From: Actinomycetota bacterium
Lineage (GTDB): Bacteria > Actinomycetota > Thermoleophilia > Miltoncostaeales > Miltoncostaeaceae
Reading direction: 5' to 3'
DNA length: 11,380 nt
Assembly (NCBI GenBank): GCA_005788075.1
Contig: SXZC01000029.1
Coordinates: forward strand, 1-11,380
Below the pieces are notes generated by a model. The model did not search any database. It saw nothing but the letters and a program-made list of their open reading frames with translations, and was not told the DNA's origin. The first letter of the stretch is position 1, and every line of letters starts with the position of its first letter. Below are positions 6,271-11,380 of the stretch, in pieces. The translations under genes and the position numbers were made by a program.

Positions 6271-7538
6271 ACGTTCTCCCCCCTGGGAACCGCGTTGCGG
6301 AAGTCCACCACGAGCGGGCTGCGGTCAGCCACCCGCTGCCAGTCGATGCCCGAGTGCGCGGTGACCACCACCACGGCGTCGGCGCCGGCCAGTGCCTCGT
6401 CGGTGAGGTCCACGCTCGTCATGGCACGATCGATGCCGTGGCCGGGCTCGAGCTCCGGCACGTGCGGGTCGTGGTAGCTCACGTCCGCGCCGCGCTCGAG
6501 GAGCAGCGAGATGACCTTGAGCGCCGGGCTCTCGCGCATGTCGTTCACATCGGCCTTGTAGGCCACGCCGATCACCAGCACCTTCGCGCCCTTGAGCGCC
6601 TTCTCGTGCTCGTTGAGCGCGCGCGCGAGCTTGCTCACGCAGAAGTAGGGCATCTGCGAGTTGATCTTCCCGGCCAGCTCGATGAACTCGGTGTGGAAGT
6701 CGTACTCGCGGGCCTTCCACGTGAGGTAGAAGGGGTCGATCGGGATGCAGTGCCCGCCCAGGCCGGGCCCCGGGCGGAAGGGCATGTAGCCGAAGGGCTT
6801 GGTGGCCGCGGCGTCGATGACCTCCCACACATCCACGCCCATGCGGTCGCACAGGATGGCCGTCTCGTTGACCAGCGCGATGTTCACGCTGCGGAAGACG
6901 TTCTCGAGGATCTTGGTCATCTCCGCCACCTCGGGCGTGGAGACCGGCACCAGCGTGTCGAACGCCAGGCCGTACACCTCGAGGGCCTTGGCCGTGCAGG
7001 CGGGAGTCAGGCCGCCCACCACCTTGGGCGTGCTGCGGGTGGTCCAGTCCTCGCGGCCGGGGTCCACGCGCTCGGGGCTGAATGCCAGGTGGAAGTCCTC
7101 GCCGGCCGTGAGCCCGAAGCCCTCGAGCAGGGGCGCGAGCTCCTCGCGCGTGGTGCCGGGGTAGGTGGTGCTCTCGAGCACCACCAGCTGGCCCTTCTGC
7201 AGCCGCGGCGCGATGTCGCGGGCCGCTCCCAGCACCGCGCCGAGGTCGGGCTCGCGGTGCTCATCGAGCGGCGTGGGCAGGCAGATGACGATGGCCTCGA
7301 GCGCCGGGAGCTCATCGAGGTCGGTGCTCGCGCGCAGCATCCCCGACTCCACGAGCGGCGCCAGGCGCTCGGAGGGGACGTCCTCGATGTGCGAGATGCC
7401 GCGGTTGATCGCGGCCACCTTGTCGTCCACGACGTCGAGCCCGACCACGGGCACGCGCGCCTCGGCGAACACGACGGCCAGCGGCAGCCCGACGTAGCCG
7501 AGTCCGATGACGCCGATGCGCGGCGATGGAGCGCTCAT
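6258..7538 (-). CDS. UDP-N-acetyl-D-glucosamine 6-dehydrogenase (WbpA-like nucleotide sugar dehydrogenase)
   Basis: A 426-residue UDP-sugar dehydrogenase with all three expected domains. These are an N-terminal Rossmann fold with GLGYVGLPL (12-20), a central dimerisation domain with EMTKILEN (Lys209, Asn213), and a C-terminal UDP-binding domain with GVAYKADVNDMRESPA (324-339). The catalytic cysteine is Cys264 in GLGGHCIPIDP. CLPTPLDEHREPDL (86-99) is typical of the WbpA subgroup, which oxidises UDP-GlcNAc twice at C6 with NAD+ to give UDP-GlcNAc uronic acid. The related WecC (UDP-ManNAc dehydrogenase) is the main alternative, and a wecB-like epimerase does lie 0.7 kb away. The ATG at 7538 has an AAGGA Shine-Dalgarno 6 nt upstream (7545-7549). 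It is the first gene of a three-gene overlapping operon and is divergent from the gene at 7596. Confidence 0.9.
   Translation of the reverse strand: MSAPSPRIGVIGLGYVGLPLAVVFAEARVPVVGLDVVDDKVAAINRGISHIEDVPSERLAPLVESGMLRASTDLDELPALEAIVICLPTPLDEHREPDLGAVLGAARDIAPRLQKGQLVVLESTTYPGTTREELAPLLEGFGLTAGEDFHLAFSPERVDPGREDWTTRSTPKVVGGLTPACTAKALEVYGLAFDTLVPVSTPEVAEMTKILENVFRSVNIALVNETAILCDRMGVDVWEVIDAAATKPFGYMPFRPGPGLGGHCIPIDPFYLTWKAREYDFHTEFIELAGKINSQMPYFCVSKLARALNEHEKALKGAKVLVIGVAYKADVNDMRESPALKVISLLLERGADVSYHDPHVPELEPGHGIDRAMTSVDLTDEALAGADAVVVVTAHSGIDWQRVADRSPLVVDFRNAVPRGENVWTL
6276..6283 (-). promoter_or_regulatory. Ribosome binding site deciding the oxidoreductase start
   Basis: GGGGGGAG on the minus strand lies inside the 3' end of the upstream dehydrogenase gene. 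It is 5 nt before the GTG at 6270 but 14 nt before the competing GTG at 6261. The spacing favours the upstream start, making the two genes overlap by 13 bp. Confidence 0.5.
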
Positions 7539-7582
7539 GGGGCGTCCTTGGGGATGTTGGTTCTCGGCACAGGCAGCGGCGG

Positions 7583-7589
7583 TATCGTA
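7583..7589. promoter_or_regulatory. Candidate bidirectional -10 element between divergent genes
   Basis: TATCGTA in the 57-bp divergent gap contains a TANNNT box on each strand: TATCGT (7583-7588) on plus and TACGAT (7589-7584) on minus. The plus box ends 7 nt before the ATG at 7596, which would give a leaderless mRNA. The minus box would start transcription about 38 nt before the dehydrogenase ATG, leaving room for its AAGGA ribosome site. Shared symmetric -10 sequences are a known source of divergent transcription. No good -35 is visible on either side. Confidence 0.42.
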
Positions 7590-7595
7590 GTCACC

Positions 7596-8198
7596 ATGGC
7601 CGATGCGGCGCTTGCCGGGCTACCCCGGATCGTGCGGGCGGATGACGAGATCAGGTGGCGCGGGCAGGTGCTCACGTCGCTCGGGCTCGCCTCGCTCTCC
7701 TACTGGATCATCCTCTGGCTGGTCGAGGGACCGGTCGACCCGCTGTTCGCGGGGATCGTGTTCGCCGCCGCCCTGCTCTTCGCGCTGGTGCTGGGCGGGG
7801 TCACGAGCCGGCGGCGCTTCGCCCACGCCATGCTCACCCTCAGGCCCCCACGGTCGGTGGTGCACGAGACCGTCGCCGATGCCCGCGAGCGCCGCGTGCG
7901 CGCTGCCACGGTGATGTTCCTCGGCGTGGGGATCCTCCTGCTGCTGGACACCTTCGTGAGCGACGTGGGCGCCACCGCGGCCCTCGTGGCCGGTGCGGGC
8001 ATCGGCGGGGGCATCATCGACCGGCTGGAGGCCCGCAGGTGGGTGCAGGCCGAGGAGGAGCACGAGTCGCGCATCTTCCTGATGCTCCGTCCGAACGCCC
8101 TCATCGCCCGCATGGGCATCCAGGACGCCTACGAGCTGCCACGGGGGCGTCGCGACGGCGACGACGCGCCGCCGGAGTTCCCCGGCACCTACCTCTAG
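7596..8198 (+). CDS. Unrecognised small integral membrane protein
   Basis: A 200-residue protein that I do not recognise. It has a charged N-terminus (1-24) and two pairs of hydrophobic segments, about 25-43 with 50-70 and 102-121 with 125-143, suggesting four membrane spans. A basic, cytoplasm-like loop (71-101, with SRRRF and ARERRVR) separates the pairs. The last 55 residues are hydrophilic and charged (EEEHESR, LPRGRRDGDD), including MLRPNALIARMGIQDAYELP, which could be a conserved block to search with. There are no cysteines or recognisable catalytic motifs. The ATG at 7596 has no Shine-Dalgarno but a -10-like TATCGT 7 nt upstream, suggesting leaderless translation. Its stop overlaps the converging epimerase stop. 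It sits between two sugar-nucleotide gene groups but on the opposite strand, so no functional link can be claimed. Confidence 0.72.
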   Translation: MADAALAGLPRIVRADDEIRWRGQVLTSLGLASLSYWIILWLVEGPVDPLFAGIVFAAALLFALVLGGVTSRRRFAHAMLTLRPPRSVVHETVADARERRVRAATVMFLGVGILLLLDTFVSDVGATAALVAGAGIGGGIIDRLEARRWVQAEEEHESRIFLMLRPNALIARMGIQDAYELPRGRRDGDDAPPEFPGTYL

Positions 8199-9265
8199 CC
8201 GAGCTCGGCCACCACCGCGCGCGCCACGGCATCGGCCGCGTGCCCGTCGCCGTAGTACGGCGGGCGCTCGGCGGGCATCGCGACGCCGGCGAGCGCGGCC
8301 CGCACCGCGGCGCCATCCATGCCGGTGAGGGTGTTGAACCCGCCCGCCACGGTCTCCACCCACTCCGTGGTGTCGCGCAGGGTGATGCAGGGGATGCCAT
8401 GGAAGTAGGCCTCCTTCTGCACGCCGCCCGAATCGGTGACCACCGCGCGCGCCTCCATGAGCAGGCTGGTGAAGTCGAGGTAGCCGGCAGGCGCGGCCAG
8501 CACGAGGCCCGGCACCTGCGCCAGGGCATCCCACCGGCCGGCGGCCTGCAGCTTGCCGCGGGTGCGCGGGTGCACGGGGAAGATGGCCGGCTCGCCGAGC
8601 GACGACAGCACCTCCACCATGGCGTCGAGGGCCTCGGGGGTGTCGGTGGCCGCGGCGCGGTGGATGGTCACCAGCAGGTAGCCGCCGGGCTCGAGCCCGT
8701 GGCCGGCTGCCGCGTTCCGCTGCTCAGCCAGCGGGGCGAACATGCGGCTGGCGTCGAACATCACGTCTCCCACCAGGTGCACGCCGCGGGTGAGGCCCTC
8801 GGCCGCGAGGTTGTCCACGGCCTGGTGCGTGGGGCAGAGCAGCACGTCGGACAGGTGGTCGGTGACCACCCGGTTCTGCTCCTCGGGCATCGACCTGTCG
8901 AACGAGCGCAGCCCGGCCTCCACGTGCGCGAGCGGCACGCCGCACTTCGCGGCCGTCAGCGCCCCGGCCAGGGTGGTGGTGGTGTCGCCGTACACGAGCA
9001 CGGCGTCGGGATTCTCGTCGCGCAGCACGCCCTCGAAGCGCTCCATGATGGTGGCGATCTGGTGCACGGGCGTGCCGGGCCCCACCTCGAGCGCGTGGTC
9101 GGGGCTCGGGATGCCCAACTCGTCGAAGAAGAGGTCGGCGAGCTCGGGGTCGTAGTGCTGCCCCGAATGCACGAGCACCTCATCCCCCTGGGCGCGGAGG
9201 GCGATGCAGAGGGGCGCGGCCTTCACGAACTGGGGCCGGTTCCCGACGAGGGAGACGATGCGCAC
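8195..9265 (-). CDS. wecB: UDP-N-acetylglucosamine 2-epimerase, non-hydrolysing
   Basis: A 356-residue GT-B-fold epimerase. Motifs in order: GNRPQFVKAAP (8-18), HSGQHYD (33-39), YGDTTTTLAG with Asp94, HVEAGLRSFDRSMPEEQNR with Glu116 and Glu128, IHR with His202, HPRT (232-235), TDSGGVQKEA (277-286) and RDTTEWVET. Asp94, Glu116, Glu128 and His202 correspond to the key residues of E. coli WecB. The reaction is reversible conversion of UDP-GlcNAc to UDP-ManNAc, or of a 2,3-diacetamido uronic acid if the enzyme is WbpI-like; HVEAGLR favours the WecB group. The residues after His202-Arg203 are AAA where the family usually has AEN. The start is GTG 9265 with AGGAG 5 nt upstream, the Shine-Dalgarno overlapping the ccdA stop, so it is co-transcribed with ccdA. 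Its 3' end meets the convergent gene in a shared CTAG. Confidence 0.92.
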   Translation of the reverse strand: MRIVSLVGNRPQFVKAAPLCIALRAQGDEVLVHSGQHYDPELADLFFDELGIPSPDHALEVGPGTPVHQIATIMERFEGVLRDENPDAVLVYGDTTTTLAGALTAAKCGVPLAHVEAGLRSFDRSMPEEQNRVVTDHLSDVLLCPTHQAVDNLAAEGLTRGVHLVGDVMFDASRMFAPLAEQRNAAAGHGLEPGGYLLVTIHRAAATDTPEALDAMVEVLSSLGEPAIFPVHPRTRGKLQAAGRWDALAQVPGLVLAAPAGYLDFTSLLMEARAVVTDSGGVQKEAYFHGIPCITLRDTTEWVETVAGGFNTLTGMDGAAVRAALAGVAMPAERPPYYGDGHAADAVARAVVAELG

Positions 9266-9273
9266 GAAGGCTC

Positions 9274-9993
9274 CTAGAGGCCTGCGAATCCGATGGTGGC
9301 GAGTCGCTGGGTGATGCGCTCGAGGTTACCGGTGAGCACCATGATGCCCAGCACGATCATGAGCGCGCCGCCGATGGCGTTGACCGCGTACCAGCGATCG
9401 CGCAGCCACTTCGACGCCGAGAGGGTCTGGGTCATGAAGATGCCCGCGAGCAGGAACGGTATGCCCAGGCCGAGCGAGTACACGAACAGCAGCAGCGCCC
9501 CCGCGGCCGGTGATCCGGTGGGCGCGGCGTAGGTGAGGATGCTCCCGAGGATCGGCCCGATGCACGGCGTCCATCCGGCGGCGAACGCCGCGCCCACCAG
9601 CCCGGCGCCGATGAGGGTCTCGGGTCGCTTCGAGAGGCGCACGTGCCGGTCGGACTGGAACCACCCGAGGCGGGGCAGCACGATCATCGCGATGCCGAAG
9701 ACGATGAGGATGATCCCGGCGACGAGGTTGAGGATCTCGCGGTCGCGGGCGAGCGAGCGCCCGATGAGGCCGGCGCTCGCACCGAAGATCGCGAACATGA
9801 TCGCGAAGCCCATGACGAAGGCCGCCGTGGGGCGGATGACCGACTTCCAGCGCTTGTCCACCTGGTCGGCCGGCACGCCCGAGATGAACGACAGGTAGCC
9901 GGGCACCAGCGCCAGCACGCAGGGCGAGATGAACGACACGAAGCCGGCCGCGAACGCGACGGCGAGAGAGATGACGGAGAGCTGGTCCACCAC
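9274..9993 (-). CDS. ccdA: Cytochrome c biogenesis / thiol-disulfide transporter CcdA
   Basis: A polytopic membrane protein of 239 residues from the chosen start, with six hydrophobic segments. Its two redox cysteines sit in the family motifs FISPCVLALVPGYLSFISG (Cys25) and GWTPCIGPILGS (Cys144). CcdA carries electrons from cytoplasmic thioredoxin to extracytoplasmic thiol proteins, such as those for haem attachment to cytochrome c. The open frame extends to a GTG at 10020, but that start has no Shine-Dalgarno. A -10-like TACGAT at 9999-10004 lies just before two adjacent GTG codons, 9993 and 9990, and from there the hydrophobic segment begins within about 6 residues, as usual for CcdA. I therefore prefer 9993, with 9990 or 10020 possible. 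No ResB, ResC or thioredoxin-like partner is next to it; the following gene is the epimerase wecB, 8 bp away. Confidence 0.85.
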   Translation of the reverse strand: MVDQLSVISLAVAFAAGFVSFISPCVLALVPGYLSFISGVPADQVDKRWKSVIRPTAAFVMGFAIMFAIFGASAGLIGRSLARDREILNLVAGIILIVFGIAMIVLPRLGWFQSDRHVRLSKRPETLIGAGLVGAAFAAGWTPCIGPILGSILTYAAPTGSPAAGALLLFVYSLGLGIPFLLAGIFMTQTLSASKWLRDRWYAVNAIGGALMIVLGIMVLTGNLERITQRLATIGFAGL

Positions 9994-9998
9994 CGGCC

Positions 9999-10004
9999 AT
10001 CGTA
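9999..10004 (-). promoter_or_regulatory. Candidate -10 element for ccdA-wecB, leaderless type
   Basis: TACGAT on the minus strand fits TANNNT and ends 5 nt before the GTG at 9993 and 8 nt before the GTG at 9990, with no Shine-Dalgarno between. Its position within the longer possible reading frame (start 10020) is the reason for choosing the shorter protein. No -35 is evident. Confidence 0.38.
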
Positions 10005-10011
10005 TCCCCGT

Positions 10012-10046
10012 GCCGGCCACTGCCGGCCGAACCGCGCGTGGCGCGG
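10012..10046 (-). terminator. Pair of GC-rich inverted repeats between terC2 and ccdA, possible terminator
   Basis: Two short hairpins lie just downstream of the second terC. One is CCGCGC-GTG-GCGCGG (10032-10046: 6 bp, 3-nt loop). The other is GCCGGC repeated at 10012-10017 and 10022-10027, a self-complementary word that can pair with its copy. There is no U-tract, so this could be a GC-rich terminator without U-run or simply base-composition noise. Confidence 0.3.
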
Positions 10047-10074
10047 GACCTGTGTCAGGCGGTGGGCCCGGGGA

Positions 10075-10998
10075 TCAGGCCGGGCGCGGGGGCTTCGTCT
10101 TGATCCAGCTGTAGATGATGCTGGTGCCCAGCACGCCCACGATCACTGCCAGCGACAGCCAGATCGGCGGGTGCCAGAAGTCCTTCACGAGCATCTTCGC
10201 GCCGACGAAGGCCAGCACGATCGCGAGCCCGTAGCTCAGGTACGGGAAGCGGTCGACGAGGCCCTCGAGCACGAAGAACAGCGACCGGAGGCCCATGAGG
10301 GCGAAGGCATTGACGGCGAACACGAGGAACGGCTCGCGCGTCACGCCGAAGGCGGCCGGGATGCTGTCGAGCGCGAACACCAGGTCGGTGCCGGCGAGCA
10401 TCACGAGCACCACGGTGAGGGTCGTGTACATCCACTTCTTGTCGACCTTCACGCGGAACTTCTGGCCCTCGTAGGTACCGGTGAGGGGCAGTCGCTTCTT
10501 CAGGAACTTGAGGATCGGCGACTTCTCGGGGTCGGCGGGCTCGTCCGCGTGCTGCAGCAGCTTCCACGCGGTGTAGATCAGGAACGCGCCGAAGATGTAG
10601 AGCACCCACTCGGCCTTCGCGATGAGCACGCCGCCCACGAGGATCGCGATCAGCCTGAGGCCGAGCGCGATGAGGATGCCGATGGTGAGCACCCTCAGCT
10701 TCGCCGCGGGCGGCACGGCGAAGAAGCCGAAGAGCACGATGAACACGAACACGTTGTCCATCGAGAGCGAGTACTCGAGCAGGAAGCCCGAGAGGTACTC
10801 CGTGGCGTACTTCGTGTCGAAGGCCACGCCCACGACGATGGCGAAGAGGAGCCCGAGGCTGAGCCATACGCCCGTCCAGGCGAGGGCGCTCTTGAGGCTC
10901 ATCTCCTTGTCGCCCTTCGAGATGAAGAGCAGGTCGACGGCGATGATCACCACCGTGCCGACGACGAGGGCGATCCATGCCCAGAGAGGGACGTTCAC
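10075..10998 (-). CDS. Second TerC/Alx-family membrane protein
   Basis: A 307-residue integral membrane protein, paralogous to the product of 3429-4394. The family motifs are more canonical here: SMDNVFVF (Asp81, Asn82) and GTDLVFALDSIPA (Asp205, Asp211), plus GLRSLFFVLEGLVDRF (237-252) and a central hydrophilic loop at about 150-190. The start GTG 10998-10996 aligns with the other copy through VPLWAW near the N-terminus. Its role is probably Mn2+ or another divalent metal export at the cytoplasmic membrane, by family membership only. Unlike its paralogue it has no riboswitch: the leader lacks GGGGAGTA and GAGACC. Its start codon is also buried in a perfect 13-bp inverted repeat and has no Shine-Dalgarno sequence in front. 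It follows the cellulose-binding-module gene by 48 bp on the same strand. Tellurium resistance should not be inferred. Confidence 0.9.
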   Translation of the reverse strand: MNVPLWAWIALVVGTVVIIAVDLLFISKGDKEMSLKSALAWTGVWLSLGLLFAIVVGVAFDTKYATEYLSGFLLEYSLSMDNVFVFIVLFGFFAVPPAAKLRVLTIGILIALGLRLIAILVGGVLIAKAEWVLYIFGAFLIYTAWKLLQHADEPADPEKSPILKFLKKRLPLTGTYEGQKFRVKVDKKWMYTTLTVVLVMLAGTDLVFALDSIPAAFGVTREPFLVFAVNAFALMGLRSLFFVLEGLVDRFPYLSYGLAIVLAFVGAKMLVKDFWHPPIWLSLAVIVGVLGTSIIYSWIKTKPPRPA

Positions 10999-11032
10999 GG
11001 GGCGGCAGTCTGACCGACGCTGCCGCCCCGTG
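10996..11032 (-). promoter_or_regulatory. Perfect 13-bp inverted repeat spanning the terC2 start codon
   Basis: CACGGGGCGGCAG (10996-11008) and CTGCCGCCCCGTG (11020-11032) are exact reverse complements separated by 11 nt. In the minus-strand RNA this is a very stable hairpin whose 3' arm ends with the GTG start codon of the second terC. No U-run follows. It may end transcription of the upstream carbohydrate-binding gene, block terC2 translation, or be a protein-binding site; sequence alone does not decide. Confidence 0.6.
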
Positions 11033-11046
11033 CCCGAACTACGGTG

Positions 11047-11380
11047 CTAGCGCTGCGCGCAGTACCCGAACTTCACCGGCGACCCGGCCGAGGCCGTGGG
11101 GTTCCACGAGGCCCCCCGCACCGTCACCGTGCCCGACGAGCCCGGCGTGGTGGCGTCCCAGATGCTGGTGATCGTGCCACCCACCTGCAGCTCGGCCGAC
11201 CAGGTGATGGGCACCACCGAGGCGGGGCGCACGGTGACCTCGGCGCAGAAGCCGCTGCCCCAGTCGGTCGTGATGGTGCGCGTCACGGTGGTGCCGCCCG
11301 GCGCGGGTGCCGGGGTGGGCGCCGGAGTGGGCGCGGGTGCCGGGGCCGGCGTGGGCGCAGGGGCCGGAGCCGGGGCGGGC
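11047..11380 (-). CDS. Secreted modular protein, C-terminal part: Pro-Ala/Thr linker plus family 2-like cellulose-binding module (5' truncated by window edge)
   Basis: The frame is open from the right edge to TAG at 11049-11047, so only the last 110 residues are visible. The first part (complement of 11299-11379) alternates proline with alanine or threonine, a linker type common in extracellular cellulases and chitinases. After GGTTVTR comes a compact domain of about 70 residues resembling carbohydrate-binding module family 2: DWGSGFCAEVTV, ITWSAEL, SIWDA, SWNP, KFGYCAQR. Counting from the Val codon at 11286, the aromatic positions are Trp9, Trp29, Trp43 and Trp61; Cys14 and Cys76 could form a disulfide. 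The domain lacks the usual N- and C-terminal edge strands of classic CBM2, ending right after the FGY motif. The catalytic or other domain lies outside the window, so the enzyme activity is unknown. It was probably secreted, although the signal peptide is not visible. Confidence 0.8.
   Translation of the reverse strand, partial: PAPAPAPAPTPAPAPAPTPAPTPAPAPGGTTVTRTITTDWGSGFCAEVTVRPASVVPITWSAELQVGGTITSIWDATTPGSSGTVTVRGASWNPTASAGSPVKFGYCAQR
11299..11379 (-). repeat. Degenerate Pro-(Ala/Thr) coding repeat (linker)
   Basis: In the minus-strand frame the 27 codons alternate Pro with Ala, or Thr in four places. Codon choice varies (CCC, CCG and CCT; GCG, GCA, GCC and GCT), which argues for selection on the protein rather than a recent DNA tandem duplication. 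Confidence 0.75.

Noticed and set aside
9643..11013. Very long plus-strand open frame opposite ccdA and terC2 (also similar ones at 3615-4505, 5383-6477, 7655-9277)
   Set aside because: These are antisense shadows in GC-rich DNA. Their translations are low-complexity, rich in His, Arg, Glu and Gly, without family motifs, while the opposite strand encodes clear conserved proteins.
10999..11046. Second yybP-ykoY riboswitch before terC2
   Set aside because: The 48-bp gap lacks both GGGGAGTA and GAGACC and is too short for the aptamer; it holds only the inverted repeat.
11299..11379. DNA tandem repeat or CRISPR-like array at the right edge
   Set aside because: The repetition follows the codon frame of a Pro-Ala/Thr linker with varied codons; there are no spacers or constant repeats.

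Overview
The window is very GC-rich with strong third-position G/C, several GTG starts, 4-bp start/stop overlaps between genes, and promoters placed directly at start codons. Together with a long-form (StrD-type) RmlA and a Pro/Ala/Thr-linked family 2-like cellulose-binding module, this points to a high-GC Gram-positive of the Actinomycetota. A deep lineage such as Thermoleophilia is possible, but that is a guess from general protein style. There are no rRNA, tRNA, CRISPR or mobile-element signatures; it looks like chromosomal cell-surface polysaccharide and housekeeping DNA.

Layout. (1) 1-2313, plus strand: the dTDP-L-rhamnose genes, with the 3' end of rmlA, then rmlD, then rmlB; rmlC is not in the window. 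(2) 2320-3408, minus: a secreted trypsin-fold (S1) protease with a beta-rich C-terminal extension, convergent with rmlB. (3) 3429-4394, minus: a TerC/Alx-family membrane protein preceded by a well-supported yybP-ykoY (manganese) riboswitch. Its P1 helix is mutually exclusive with a long hairpin that covers the gene's ribosome binding site. (4) 4550-7538, minus: a tightly coupled three-gene nucleotide-sugar operon (UDP-GlcNAc 6-dehydrogenase, Gfo/Idh/MocA oxidoreductase, left-handed beta-helix acetyltransferase) resembling wbpA-wbpB-wbpD. (5) 7596-8198, plus: an unrecognised small membrane protein, divergent from that operon across a 57-bp gap whose -10 element reads on both strands. (6) 8195-9993, minus: ccdA followed by a non-hydrolysing UDP-GlcNAc 2-epimerase. 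(7) 10075-10998, minus: a second TerC/Alx paralogue whose start codon lies inside a perfect 13-bp inverted repeat. (8) 11047 to the right edge, minus: the C-terminus of a secreted modular protein, a (P-A/T)n linker plus a family 2-like carbohydrate-binding module.

How the genes work together. The rml genes make dTDP-L-rhamnose. The wbp-like genes and the 2-epimerase make UDP-activated GlcNAc/ManNAc uronic acids, probably 2,3-diamino derivatives, for a surface glycan; the aminotransferase that pathway needs is not here. The two TerC proteins are probably Mn2+ exporters, one controlled by Mn2+ through its leader RNA. CcdA supplies reducing power across the membrane.

The most interesting element is the riboswitch and its translational expression platform in front of the first terC. 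I see no wholly new multi-gene system here.
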